Positions 1-10,869 of a stretch of DNA of 64,000 nt are shown here, in pieces. The notes beneath the pieces were generated by a model. That model did not search any database. It worked only from the letters and a program-made list of their open reading frames with translations, and was not told the DNA's origin. The stretch spans positions 868,001 through 932,000 of the forward strand of contig NZ_QWFZ01000003.1 in NCBI RefSeq assembly GCF_003576315.1, given 5' to 3'. Numbering within the stretch: the stretch's first letter is position 1; each line of letters begins with the position of its first letter. Position numbers and translations under genes: made by a program. This stretch comes from Henriciella mobilis. Lineage in GTDB: Bacteria; Pseudomonadota; Alphaproteobacteria; Caulobacterales; Hyphomonadaceae.

Positions 1-2766
<2,766 letters not shown>

Positions 2767-2901
2767 CGTGGGCGTGACCTCTTCTTGCATCATCGGGTGG
2801 GACGCGCGTGGCCGCGCGGCGCTTCGTTGCCCGCGTCTTACTAGCGTATCGGGCGATGTGCAATCGCAGCATTGTGCGGCAATTGACCTGCGGGAACGGT
2901 T

Positions 2902-3477
2902 TTGACAGGCGGCCTGCTCATCGAGGCTGACGGGCTGGGTGCTGTTCGCGGCGAACGGATCCTGTTTTCGGGCCTGCATCTCAGCCTGCGCCCGGGTGAG
3001 GCGCTTGTGCTGCGCGGGCCGAACGGGTCGGGCAAGTCCACGCTATTGCGCATGCTCGCGGGGCTCAGCCAGCCCGCTACGGGCGAGGTGAAAAGCAGCG
3101 GTGCGCATCACTGGCTCGGTCATCGCGATGGCATCAAGCCGCATGAAACCCCGCGCCAGCATCTTACCCACTGGGCGCGTGTCTGGGGCAGTACGCTGTC
3201 TCCCGAAGGCATAGCGAAGAGCATGGGGCTCGAACGCCCTATGGATGTGCCGGGCCGGCTGCTCTCGGCGGGTCAGCGCCGGCGCACCGCGCTTGGCCGG
3301 CTGCTGCTGGTCGAGCGCCCGATCTGGCTGCTTGACGAACCGTTCAACGCCCTCGATGCGGAAGGGCGGGACCTGCTTGCCAGCCTGATCGCGGCGCAGC
3401 TCGAGCTGGGCGGCGGTGTCATCGCGGCCCTGCATGGCGACGTTCCATTCGGCGCGAGCCGGGAGGTGGTGCTGTGA
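2902..3477 (+). CDS. ccmA: Cytochrome c maturation ATP-binding protein CcmA
   Basis: CcmA is the ABC ATPase of the CcmABCD complex. It uses ATP to release holo-CcmE so that heme can be attached to apocytochromes c in the periplasm. The 191-residue protein has Walker [10 protein letters not shown] at residues 39-47, the signature LSAGQ at 121-125 and Walker B WLLDEP at 142-147. The length is near the family norm of about 200. No in-frame ATG exists near the 5' end, so the TTG at 2902 is the best start. The stop overlaps the GTG start of ccmB by 4 bp, which suggests translational coupling. It opens the ccmABCDG operon. Confidence 0.93.
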   Translation: MTGGLLIEADGLGAVRGERILFSGLHLSLRPGEALVLRGPNGSGKSTLLRMLAGLSQPATGEVKSSGAHHWLGHRDGIKPHETPRQHLTHWARVWGSTLSPEGIAKSMGLERPMDVPGRLLSAGQRRRTALGRLLLVERPIWLLDEPFNALDAEGRDLLASLIAAQLELGGGVIAALHGDVPFGASREVVL

Positions 3478-4136
3478 GATCGCCCGCCCCCATCCGCGCG
3501 GCCTTCGGGCAAGCCTTAGCCGAAGCCTGGGCTGGCGGCGCGGGCGCGCTGCTGCCGATCGGTTTCTTCGCCGGGGCGGCGATGCTCGTGCCATTTACCG
3601 TGGGATCTGAAGCCAACCAGCTCGCCGCCATCGGGACAGGCGTGCTCTGGGTTGCACTGGCGTTGGCTTCGCTGGTTTCCATGGAGCGGCTGTTCCAGGC
3701 CGACCTTGAAGACGGCACGCTGGAGCTCTGGGCGCAGGAGGCATGCCCGCTCTTTCTCATCGCGACGGCGAAGATATTTGCGCACTGGACCGTCTCTGGC
3801 CTGCCGCTGGTCCTGCTGACGCCGCTTATCGGCATCACCCTGCAGCTGCCGGCCGACCAGCTTCTGCCAGCCATGCTCGCCTATGGGCTGGGCGGACTGG
3901 CTTTCTTCTCCTGGGGCGGGGTGGCCGGTGCGCTGGCGGCCAGCGTCCCGCGCGGCGGATTGCTGATCGCGCTGCTCGCCTTGCCGCTCTTCGTGCCGAC
4001 CGCCATATTCGGCGCGCTCGCGGCCGAACCGGGGGCCGTCGGGCCGAACATATTGTTCCTCGCAGCCTCGACCCTGTTTGCCCTGGCGGTTGCGCCTTTC
4101 GCCGCATCTGCGGCGCTTCGCTTGGCCGTGGACTGA
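3474..4136 (+). CDS. ccmB: Heme exporter subunit CcmB
   Basis: CcmB is the polytopic inner-membrane partner of CcmA in cytochrome c maturation. The 220-residue sequence consists largely of hydrophobic segments (for example residues near 20-60 and 100-215), consistent with about six transmembrane helices, and has the usual family length. The GTG start at 3474 overlaps the ccmA stop in a GTGA arrangement. It is followed 21 bp later by ccmC. The assignment rests on hydrophobicity, length and operon position as well as sequence resemblance. Confidence 0.92.
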   Translation: MRSPAPIRAAFGQALAEAWAGGAGALLPIGFFAGAAMLVPFTVGSEANQLAAIGTGVLWVALALASLVSMERLFQADLEDGTLELWAQEACPLFLIATAKIFAHWTVSGLPLVLLTPLIGITLQLPADQLLPAMLAYGLGGLAFFSWGGVAGALAASVPRGGLLIALLALPLFVPTAIFGALAAEPGAVGPNILFLAASTLFALAVAPFAASAALRLAVD

Positions 4137-4157
4137 TCGCCTAGTATTGAGAGCGCC

Positions 4158-4889
4158 ATGATTTCGATCTTTGCCAATCCCCACCGGTTCATGAAGCTGT
4201 CGCGCTGGCTCGCGCCGGCCTGTCTTGTGGCCGGCATTCTGCTGATTGCCTGGAGCCTCTGGCAGGCGCTGTGGGTCGTGCCGCAGGACGATTACCAGGG
4301 CGGGGATATCATGCGCGCCATGTTCATCCATGTGCCATCCGCCTGGCTGGCCATGGGCAGTTATATGGGGCTCGCCGTGGCGAGCTTCGTCTGGTTCATC
4401 TGGCGCCACGAGCTGGCCGACATGGCCGCAAAATCCATCGCGCCGATCGGGGCGGGCTATACGGCGATGTGCCTGGCCACCGGCGCGATCTGGGGCAAGC
4501 CGACCTGGGGCACATGGTGGCTCTGGGACGATGCGCGGATGATGTCGGTGCTGCTGATGTTCTTTCTCTTCCTCGGCTATATGGCCCTGCGTGCCGCCAT
4601 GGACACGCGCCAGAAAGCTGCCCGCGCGGGCGCCATCCTTGCCATGGTCGGGGCGGTCAACGTGCCGCTGATCAAGTTTTCGGTCGATATCTGGGCCTCG
4701 ATCCACCAGAGTGCCAGCGTGATCCGGATGGACGGCCCGGCCATGCCGGCCATCTATCTCACGCCGCTGCTGATCGGTGCGCTCGGCCATCTCATCTTCT
4801 TTGCGGCCCTGACCCTGACGCTGATGCGCGCCGAAGTCTGGCAGCGGCGCGGCGATGTGATCATGGCCCGCAAGCTGGCAGGAGGCTGA
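4158..4889 (+). CDS. ccmC: Heme ligation protein CcmC
   Basis: CcmC binds heme at the periplasmic face through a tryptophan-rich loop and passes it to CcmE. The 243-residue protein shows the diagnostic WWD signature, WGTWWLWDDAR, about residues 116-126, set among six hydrophobic segments. The conserved histidines FIHVPSAW and SIHQSASV flank this loop, as expected for axial heme ligands. The start is an ATG at 4158. The next gene, ccmD, starts 6 bp after the stop. Within the operon it is the best-supported member because of the WWD motif. Confidence 0.96.
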   Translation: MISIFANPHRFMKLSRWLAPACLVAGILLIAWSLWQALWVVPQDDYQGGDIMRAMFIHVPSAWLAMGSYMGLAVASFVWFIWRHELADMAAKSIAPIGAGYTAMCLATGAIWGKPTWGTWWLWDDARMMSVLLMFFLFLGYMALRAAMDTRQKAARAGAILAMVGAVNVPLIKFSVDIWASIHQSASVIRMDGPAMPAIYLTPLLIGALGHLIFFAALTLTLMRAEVWQRRGDVIMARKLAGG

Positions 4890-4895
4890 CCGGTC

Positions 4896-5048
4896 ATGCT
4901 CCCTCAATTTGAAACCAATGCGGCCTTCATTTGGGCCATCGTGATCATCGGCATCACCGTGCCGGCGCTTCTGGGCATCTATGCCGGGCTGAAGGCGCGC
5001 ATGGCCAAGCGCCGGCTTGAGCGGCTGCAGGCGAGCGAGACGCGATGA
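4896..5048 (+). CDS. ccmD: Small heme exporter subunit CcmD
   Basis: This is a 50-residue protein with one transmembrane helix (about residues 11-31, FIWAIVIIGITVPALL) followed by a basic cytoplasmic tail (KARMAKRRLERL). That is the standard CcmD architecture. In the family it helps release holo-CcmE from the CcmABC complex. It sits between ccmC (6 bp gap) and ccmG, and its TGA overlaps the ccmG ATG by 4 bp (ATGA). It is too short to be found by length alone. The call rests on position, topology and charge pattern. Confidence 0.88.
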   Translation: MLPQFETNAAFIWAIVIIGITVPALLGIYAGLKARMAKRRLERLQASETR

Positions 5049-5566
5049 AGCGCTGGATGGCCATTCTGCCGCTCGCGGCGCTGCTCGGCTTTGGCGTGCT
5101 CGGCGCTGTGCAGCTGATGCGTCCGCCGGAGGAGAGCTTCACCGCCAAGACAGACCGGGTCGCCCCTGATCGCGTCTTTCCCCTGCTGGACGATGAAAAC
5201 CGGACGATCGGCTTTGCGCCGCCGCCCGGCGACAAGCCGGTCATGGTCAATCTGTTCGCCAGCTGGTGTGCGCCCTGCCGGGCAGAGCATGCCGACATCA
5301 CCCGGCTCGCCCGTGCGCATCCGGGACAGGTCTACGGCCTTGCCTACAAGGACGCGCCCGAAGCCACGCGCGAATTCCTCGCCGAGCTTGGTAACCCATT
5401 TGTCGAGATTGGGGTCGACCGGAGCGGGCAGGGCGGCCTTGATTTCGGCCTGACGGGCGTGCCGGAGACATTCGTGATCAGCCCTGAAGGCAAGATCATC
5501 CTGCACGTTCGCGGTGTGCTCGATGAACAACGCGCAGCGGAGGTCAGCGCGGCGCTGGCCGGCTGA
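5045..5566 (+). CDS. ccmG: Periplasmic thiol:disulfide oxidoreductase CcmG/DsbE
   Basis: CcmG is a membrane-anchored thioredoxin-like protein that reduces the CXXCH cysteines of apocytochrome c before heme attachment. The 173-residue sequence has an N-terminal signal anchor (residues 4-25), the redox motif WCAPC at 74-78 and the cis-proline loop TGVPETF around Pro140. All three are typical of DsbE. It is the last gene of the ccmABCDG run. The ccmE, ccmF and ccmH functions are not in this window and must lie elsewhere. The convergent MarR gene ends only 3 bp after its stop. Confidence 0.95.
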   Translation: MKRWMAILPLAALLGFGVLGAVQLMRPPEESFTAKTDRVAPDRVFPLLDDENRTIGFAPPPGDKPVMVNLFASWCAPCRAEHADITRLARAHPGQVYGLAYKDAPEATREFLAELGNPFVEIGVDRSGQGGLDFGLTGVPETFVISPEGKIILHVRGVLDEQRAAEVSAALAG

Positions 5567-5569
5567 CGC

Positions 5570-6205
5570 CTATTTCTTCTTCTTCTTCTTTTTCTTCTTC
5601 TTGTCGGTCTTCGACTTGTCCGCCTTGTCGGCCTTTGCCGCTTTCGCGGTCTTCGCCTTCTTGGGCTTGGCCTTGGACTTGTCAGCGTCCTCGCTCTCGG
5701 CGGCGGCCATGTCCTCGAGGACTTCAGCCTCTTCTTCCGGCCCGCCAATCGAGGCCAGGGATGCCAGGAAGCCGACGCGGCGATTGGCCCGGATCATGTC
5801 GAGGACCTGCTTGTCGGCAGCTTCGACCGCCGGCAGGGCAGCCTCGTAAGCCTTGCGCCCCTTGGCCAGCAGGGACACCGTCTTGGCCCGGCGGTCCTCC
5901 TTGGAGTCCGTCCGCTTGATATAGCCGGCGCGCTCCATCCGTCCGACCATGTCGGCGAGGGTCGAGCGGTCGATCCCCGTCTTGTCGACGAGGCGCGACT
6001 GGCTCTGTCCTTCTTCGCTGGCAAGCGCGGCGAGCACGGCGAACTGGCGAAGTGTCAGCCCCTGCTCTGCGAGGGCGCTCGAAGAAAGATTGACGGCAGA
6101 TTGCTGCGCACGGTGCAACAAGTGGCTCGGCGACGCCGACAGATCAAATGATGCCTCTGCTTGTTGCTCAGTCATCGCAACCTTATCCTCGTTTGTATTC
6201 GACAT
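5570..6205 (-). CDS. MarR-family transcriptional regulator with polylysine C-terminal tail
   Basis: Residues about 25-145 form a MarR winged-helix domain. The segment GLTLRQFAVLAAL leads into the recognition region LVDKTGIDRSTLADMVGRMERAGYIKR (about 72-98) and the wing DSKEDRRAK (100-108). After residue 165 the protein becomes a low-complexity acidic then Lys/Ala-rich tail that ends in ten consecutive lysines (202-211), encoded almost entirely by AAG codons. MarR proteins normally end near 150 residues, so the tail is an add-on. It is divergent from the Nudix gene, with an imperfect palindrome between them. The ligand and targets are unknown. Confidence 0.88.
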   Translation of the reverse strand: MSNTNEDKVAMTEQQAEASFDLSASPSHLLHRAQQSAVNLSSSALAEQGLTLRQFAVLAALASEEGQSQSRLVDKTGIDRSTLADMVGRMERAGYIKRTDSKEDRRAKTVSLLAKGRKAYEAALPAVEAADKQVLDMIRANRRVGFLASLASIGGPEEEAEVLEDMAAAESEDADKSKAKPKKAKTAKAAKADKADKSKTDKKKKKKKKKK

Positions 6206-6219
6206 AGTCTTCTAATCAC

Positions 6220-6234
6220 TTTCCCATGTGGAAA
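6220..6234. promoter_or_regulatory. Candidate operator: imperfect palindrome TTTCCCATGTGGAAA
   Basis: The 15-bp sequence reads TTTCC-catgt-GGAAA, a five-base inverted repeat around a five-base centre. It lies in the 84-bp divergent intergenic space between the MarR gene (start 6205) and the Nudix gene (start 6290). MarR dimers usually bind palindromes of this size that overlap their own promoters, so autoregulation is a reasonable inference. No binding evidence is available. Confidence 0.4.
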
Positions 6235-6289
6235 CAAACCGTGTGCGGATCAACACAATTCCCCAATAGAGCGAGACAATTACAGCATC

Positions 6290-6853
6290 ATGACAGACAG
6301 CATCGCGGAGAATTTCGAGCACCGTGTTCCCGAAGACGATGACCGCGAGCGGCGCATCTGCAATACGTGCGGCTTCATCGACTACCAGAATCCGCGCATT
6401 GTTGCGGGCTCGGTCGTCGTCCGTGACCGGAAGATCCTCCTTTGCCGCCGTGCGATCGAACCGCGAAAAGGCTACTGGACGCTGCCGGCCGGCTACATGG
6501 AACTGGGCGAGTCGATCGAGGAAGCGGCCATGCGCGAGGCGCGGGAGGAAGCGTGCGCCACGATAGAAATCGACCGGGTGCTCGGCATGTATACGGTGCA
6601 CCGCATCGGTCAGGTTCAGATCATGTTTCGCGCCGAGCTGGTCTCGGATATTCGTCCGGGACCGGAGAGTCTTGAGGTCGGCCTGTTCGACTGGAAGGAT
6701 ATTCCCTGGTCAGAGCTGGCTTTCCCGACAGTGGTCTGGGCGCTCACCCATTATGCCGAGAGCCGGGGTTCAGACAGCTTCGCGCCCTATGGCAATCCGG
6801 CAGGCACCGAAGCGATCACCCGTCAGCCGCCGGTTCCTCCTCGAGGTGTTTGA
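6290..6853 (+). CDS. Nudix hydrolase with N-terminal zinc-ribbon-like motif
   Basis: This 187-residue protein contains a full Nudix box from G68 to A90 (GYMELGESIEEAAMREAREE), which binds Mg2+ and cleaves nucleoside diphosphates linked to another moiety. An N-terminal CNTCG pair (C24, C27) followed by DYQNPR matches the short zinc-ribbon-like lead seen in NUDIX proteins related to NADH pyrophosphatase. The exact substrate cannot be told. The ATG at 6290 was chosen because the family sequence begins there; the frame stays open upstream to about 6161 without family resemblance. Its 3' end overlaps that of convergent yciB by 38 bp. Confidence 0.87.
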   Translation: MTDSIAENFEHRVPEDDDRERRICNTCGFIDYQNPRIVAGSVVVRDRKILLCRRAIEPRKGYWTLPAGYMELGESIEEAAMREAREEACATIEIDRVLGMYTVHRIGQVQIMFRAELVSDIRPGPESLEVGLFDWKDIPWSELAFPTVVWALTHYAESRGSDSFAPYGNPAGTEAITRQPPVPPRGV

Positions 6854-7538
6854 GCGTGTAGGGCACATTGGCCGCGCCGAAGATGAAGGTGATCACCATG
6901 TTGCCGAGCTTCCAGTTCGCCCAGATATCCTCGGCATCCTTGCTGCCGAAGGTCATGCCGAGAAACTCGTAGCTGCCTGCCGGTGCGATCAGCATCCCGG
7001 CGAATTTCAGCGGCTGTTCGAATCCGGGGGCGTAGGTACGCCACAGGAATTCGTTCCACACGGCCATTGCGATAAAGAACAGCCCCCAGCGGATGGCGAG
7101 CTGGTTCCAGGCATGGTCCGGCAAGGCGAAGACCGAGCGGAACATGACCCGCCAGACATTCTGGCCGACCGCCATGCTGCCGAAGATGATCGCGGCCAGG
7201 AACAGGTTCTGGATGGTCGGCTTGATATAGATGAATGACTTTTCCTGCAGGAGGATGCCGAGCAGGCCGAACCCGCCGACAATGCAGGACGTGATGACGA
7301 GGAAGGGCGGAATCGGCTGCTTGTGGCGCAGCTTGTTGACGATCACGCCAAGGGTCAGCGCGATCAGCGCGGCGGTCGCCCAGTAGAGCGCCGAGTCCTT
7401 GTTGATCCAGGCATTGTCGAGATCGATGATGCGCAGCGCATTATAGATCAGCACGAAGCCGATAACGGGGACGAGGTCGCCCCAGATCTGGTTCGCCTTG
7501 TCGGCGGCGGTGTCGATACCCGGTTTCTGGTCGGTCAT
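6816..7538 (-). CDS. yciB: Inner membrane septation protein YciB/IspA family
   Basis: This is a 240-residue polytopic membrane protein with five to six hydrophobic segments. Family-typical stretches include GFVLIYNALR near the N-terminus, QPIPPFLVITSCIVGGFGLLGI, and NEFLWRTYAP in the C-terminal third. YciB proteins are associated with envelope integrity and septation. This one is longer than the usual 180-odd residues, with an extra N-terminal segment and an extra loop. The ATG at 7538 (MTDQKPGID) gives the expected N-terminus. It shares a 38-bp tail-to-tail overlap with the Nudix gene and follows the flippase gene by 8 bp, so these two are probably co-transcribed. Confidence 0.85.
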   Translation of the reverse strand: MTDQKPGIDTAADKANQIWGDLVPVIGFVLIYNALRIIDLDNAWINKDSALYWATAALIALTLGVIVNKLRHKQPIPPFLVITSCIVGGFGLLGILLQEKSFIYIKPTIQNLFLAAIIFGSMAVGQNVWRVMFRSVFALPDHAWNQLAIRWGLFFIAMAVWNEFLWRTYAPGFEQPLKFAGMLIAPAGSYEFLGMTFGSKDAEDIWANWKLGNMVITFIFGAANVPYTLKHLEEEPAADG

Positions 7539-7546
7539 GTTCCTGC

Positions 7547-9001
7547 TTACGAAGCTTCGGCTGGTCTGGATGAGCTGAGCTTGTCTCGCATGAATGATCG
7601 CGCACCGCCAGCATCGAGCAGCCAGGCGGCTGCAATGTAGACTGCGCCCCCGGCGGCGGCCTTGCAGAAAAGCTCGGGCCAGCTGCCGAAGTGCGGGACA
7701 AGCGCGACCGCCGGCCACATGGCGATCGAGGCCAGAGCGACCTTCGCAAGTTCCAGGAAGGGCATGGGCAGGGCAATGTAACGACGCCCGCGCAGGGCGA
7801 TGATCAGGATGCCGAGCGCATAGCTGCCAACCGTTGCGACCACAGCACCGATCAGGCCGAGCATGGGGATAAGCACAAGGTTGGCCGCAATGTTGGCGCC
7901 CGCCGGCACGAGCATGAGCAGGGCCTGTTCGCCCGTCTTCTTCGCAAGCTGGAAGGCTTCGGTGTAATAATGGATCAGCAGGCCGTTCATCAGGCCCGCA
8001 AAGGCGATCCACGGGATGATACGGGTCGCCCCGTCGCGCACATCCTCACCGATCAGGGCTTCGGCCAGTGGCTCGGCGACAAGGGCAAGGCCGGTCGCGG
8101 CTGGAAGCCCGATGAGCAGCATCGTAGAGACCAGGCCGCGCGCCTGTTCACGGGCCGCCTCTTCGCCCTCTTCTTCCCAGGCCGCCATGACCAGCGGTGC
8201 CCCGGCCATCGCCGCCCAGGCGCACAGCAGCAGGATCGTCTTGTCGGCAACGCCATAGCCTGCCGCATAGGCGCCAACGGATGCCTCGCCCAGGAAAAGC
8301 GTGATCAGGAACCGGTCGGCGGCCGATAGCAGCAGGTCGAGCGACAGGGCCGCCGCCACAGGCAGCCCATAGGAAAGATAGGCCCGGCGTCGGGCGGCGT
8401 CCGCATGGCCCCCCTTCGCGGCGCGCGCGAGCCAGGGCACCTGGAAGATGTTCAGCAGGGCGGCCGCGCAGACCAGCCCGATGAAAGGGGCCGCGGCGCC
8501 GATATGGGTGAACCAGGCGATCATCGCGCCAATCGCGAACCCGCCGAGCAGCTTGAACGAAAAGATCGCCGCATACCGCCCGACTTCCTGGTTGGCGCGG
8601 TGGGCTTCCAGCGTCGCCTGCAGCAGCGTGCTGAGCGGCAGCAGCAGCGCCATCCAGGGCAGGATGCGCAAGTAGCGCGGCATGTGTGACAGGGCGAGCG
8701 TCAGCACGAGCATGAGTACGCCCGCCATCAGCAGCGAACGCAGTAGCAGGGAGCGCACCGTCGCATAATGGTCTGCAAGATCGCCGCGCGCCTTTGCCTG
8801 CGCCGTGAAGCGGTAGGCGGCGGCCTCGCCGGGCGCCAGCGTTACCGTGTGGATCAGCGCCAGCACGGTGAACATCAGCGCATAGCGTCCATACTCCTCC
8901 GCCCCCAGCAGGCGCGTGAAGACGTACACGCCCCCGAACGAGGCCATTGCGCTGGCAAGATTGGCTGGCAGGTAGCCGGCAAGATGGCGAAAGAGTTTCA
9001 T
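7547..9001 (-). CDS. Polysaccharide/lipid-linked oligosaccharide flippase (Wzx/MATE-like)
   Basis: The 484-residue protein is hydrophobic throughout, with about 12-14 transmembrane segments. It begins MKLFRHLAGYLPANLASAMASFGGVYVFTRLLGAEEYGRYAL, the classic start of the polysaccharide biosynthesis (Wzx-type) family. Such proteins flip lipid-linked glycans across the inner membrane. No glycosyltransferase cluster surrounds it, so the substrate cannot be inferred. It precedes yciB by 8 bp on the same strand and follows the EamA transporter by 39 bp. Confidence 0.85.
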   Translation of the reverse strand: MKLFRHLAGYLPANLASAMASFGGVYVFTRLLGAEEYGRYALMFTVLALIHTVTLAPGEAAAYRFTAQAKARGDLADHYATVRSLLLRSLLMAGVLMLVLTLALSHMPRYLRILPWMALLLPLSTLLQATLEAHRANQEVGRYAAIFSFKLLGGFAIGAMIAWFTHIGAAAPFIGLVCAAALLNIFQVPWLARAAKGGHADAARRRAYLSYGLPVAAALSLDLLLSAADRFLITLFLGEASVGAYAAGYGVADKTILLLCAWAAMAGAPLVMAAWEEEGEEAAREQARGLVSTMLLIGLPAATGLALVAEPLAEALIGEDVRDGATRIIPWIAFAGLMNGLLIHYYTEAFQLAKKTGEQALLMLVPAGANIAANLVLIPMLGLIGAVVATVGSYALGILIIALRGRRYIALPMPFLELAKVALASIAMWPAVALVPHFGSWPELFCKAAAGGAVYIAAAWLLDAGGARSFMRDKLSSSRPAEAS

Positions 9002-9040
9002 GGCTGGAGGCAGCCTTAGCAGCGAACTGCGAAAGGAGGA

Positions 9041-9901
9041 TTAAATATCCGTCTCAAGTAGCAAGAGTCCTGCCGCAAGGACGGTCGCCGCCGCGATCCG
9101 CCGCTTGCCGAACCCCTCCTTCAGGAAAACGGCGCCAAGGATCGCCCCGAAGACCACAGATGTTTCGCGGATCGCCGTGACCGTGGCGGCGCTTGTCATC
9201 GAGAAGGCAACCAGGGCCGAGCCATAGGAGACGATGCTCGCGACCCCGCCAATCATGCCGCCAACCAGCTGGGGCCGCAGGCGTTCTATGAGCTGTCCGC
9301 GGCGGGTCCAGACGGTCACCGCCGTTGTGCCGATCCAGTCGAGCAGGAACAGCCAGACGATGAAGGTGAACTTGTTCTCGGCCACGCGCACGCCATAGGC
9401 ATCGGTCACCGAGTAGAGTCCGATGCCCGCCGAGGTCAGCAGCGCCCAGACAAGCGCTGTCCGGTTCAGCTTGCGGGCCTTGGCGGTGGCGCGCTCGGGC
9501 AGGGCAAAGACGATGAGCGCGGCCGCGGCGAGCGACAGGCCGAGCCAGCCAAGTGCGCCCGGATACTCGCTGAGGACGATGACCGCGAAGATCGCCGTCA
9601 TCATCGGCCCAAGGCCGCGCATAACCGGGAAGACGAGGGACAGGTCCCCGCGGTGGAGCGCGCGGATCATGCAGAACTGGTAGATCAGATGCGCCCCGAT
9701 CGCCATCAGGATCGGTGGCCAGAGGCCGGGCTCGGGCAGCGGCACGAAGAACGCAAAGGGTAGCATCCCCAGTGCGGAGGTGAGCGACAGCACCATGCGG
9801 GCGCTGAGCACGTCGCCGCCCCGCTTCACGACGAAATTCGCCGTTGCCACGGTGACGGCCGAAAGCAGGCAAAGCAGGATGGGGGTGAAGGTCTCTGACA
9901 T
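9041..9901 (-). CDS. EamA/DMT-superfamily transporter
   Basis: This 286-residue membrane protein has about ten hydrophobic segments arranged as two EamA-like halves. Landmarks include an N-terminal PILLCLLSAVTVATANFVVKRGG and a glycine-rich C-terminal repeat, SVVFGAILGAVFLKEGFGKRR, of the type seen in drug/metabolite exporters. The substrate is unknown. It is the first gene of a likely leftward unit with the flippase and yciB. Upstream lies a 400-bp stretch without a gene. Confidence 0.85.
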   Translation of the reverse strand: MSETFTPILLCLLSAVTVATANFVVKRGGDVLSARMVLSLTSALGMLPFAFFVPLPEPGLWPPILMAIGAHLIYQFCMIRALHRGDLSLVFPVMRGLGPMMTAIFAVIVLSEYPGALGWLGLSLAAAALIVFALPERATAKARKLNRTALVWALLTSAGIGLYSVTDAYGVRVAENKFTFIVWLFLLDWIGTTAVTVWTRRGQLIERLRPQLVGGMIGGVASIVSYGSALVAFSMTSAATVTAIRETSVVFGAILGAVFLKEGFGKRRIAAATVLAAGLLLLETDI

Positions 9902-10302
9902 TGGCGGACATTCGCGTCTGCCACGCCGCAGCCAAAGTCAAGCTTTGAGGAAGGCGCGCACAAGGACCGCAAACGCCGTCTCGGCTCTCGTGTCCCGTCG
10001 ACCTAGTAACTAGGTGGGCACCGGTTAGGATAGGCCACGGCCAGTCCCAGAGCCAGTTCCCTTGACGGAACGTAAGGTCGGCGGACAGCTGGCTTCCTCG
10101 AGCGCCGCAGCCCTTGTGCAGCCCCCACAGATAGTGTGCGTGGAGGCTCTTGGGTAGGGGGTATCGCAATTGTCATCTGCGGGCCGGACCGGCTGTGCAG
10201 ATTACCATGCAGTCACAACAGGAACAGGGCTGCAGACAAGGGGTTTCGCGGTAGCCTCACGGCTGTTTGGCTGAGGCAGCAACCAACCGAAAGGAGACCC
10301 TA
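9902..10302. other. 401-bp intergenic stretch with no convincing protein gene
   Basis: This gap separates two divergently transcribed genes (EamA transporter and DUF4168 protein). No ORF with family resemblance lies here; the long minus-strand frame through it is an out-of-frame extension across the EamA gene. It contains a short perfect hairpin (ACCTAG-taa-CTAGGT, 10008-10022) and a clear ribosome binding site, AAGGAG, at 10291-10296 for the DUF4168 gene. The length leaves room for a small RNA, but I could not match any known family. Confidence 0.5.
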
Positions 10303-10701
10303 ATGGCTCTTACGACTCTCCGCGCCCGCACGACGGCCGCTATCGCGGCTGCGGCCCTGGCGACGGGTGGCGCCGCCTTTGCGCAGCAGGCCCAGTCACA
10401 GCAAGGCGCTCAGGCGCAAGCGCAGGCAACGGCTGAAATCGATCCCGTGACGGAAGCCGAGATCGACCAGTTTGTCGCCGCCAATGCGGAAGTTGCGACG
10501 ATCGCCCAGTCGGCGAACCAGCAACTCCAGCAGGCTGAGGACAAGGCCGCGGCCCAGAAGATCCAGGCCAATGCGCAGCAGAGCATGGTCGCCGCGATCC
10601 AGGAAAAGGGCCTGACCCCGACCCGGTTCACTCAGATCGTGCAGCTGGCGCGGGCGGACGAAGACCTCGCCAACAAGCTGCGCGCCAAGATGGAGGGCTA
10701 A
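10303..10701 (+). CDS. DUF4168-family secreted protein
   Basis: The 132-residue protein has a signal peptide (MALTTLRARTTAAIAAAALATGGAAFA, cleavage after about residue 27) and a Gln/Ala-rich linker. The rest is a helical domain, EIDQFVAANAEVATIAQ to LTPTRFTQIVQLARADEDLANKL, that matches DUF4168. The function of that domain is not known; members are exported. An AAGGAG site 7 bp upstream fixes the ATG at 10303 over a further-upstream alternative. A strong intrinsic terminator lies 48 bp after the stop, so the gene is probably monocistronic. Confidence 0.83.
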   Translation: MALTTLRARTTAAIAAAALATGGAAFAQQAQSQQGAQAQAQATAEIDPVTEAEIDQFVAANAEVATIAQSANQQLQQAEDKAAAQKIQANAQQSMVAAIQEKGLTPTRFTQIVQLARADEDLANKLRAKMEG

Positions 10702-10749
10702 GGCCCGCCCGACAGGGTGCAGACTTTGCATTCATCTCCCATCATCCTG

Positions 10750-10778
10750 CCCCGCCGGCGCGACCGGCGGGGTTTTTT
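10750..10778 (+). terminator. Rho-independent terminator after the DUF4168 gene
   Basis: A perfect 9-bp GC stem (CCCCGCCGG, 10750-10758, with CCGGCGGGG, 10764-10772), a five-base loop and six T residues (10773-10778) form a textbook intrinsic terminator on the plus strand. Confidence 0.92.
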
Positions 10779-10869
10779 GTCTTCTGGTCGTCAACTCGCC
10801 GCAATCGCTTGTAATGCTGCACGAAAGTCTCAATGCTCGCCGGCAGTCAGCTGGGGAAGGGAAACGGCC

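Noticed and set aside
3516-4907. 463-codon minus-strand ORF antisense to ccmBC
   Set aside because: It lies wholly opposite well-supported ccm genes, has shadow-type composition (Arg/Gly/His/Gln-rich) and no family features.
9902-10302. 6S RNA or SRP RNA gene
   Set aside because: I looked for the conserved SRP hairpin and 6S-type central bubble on both strands and could not support either.
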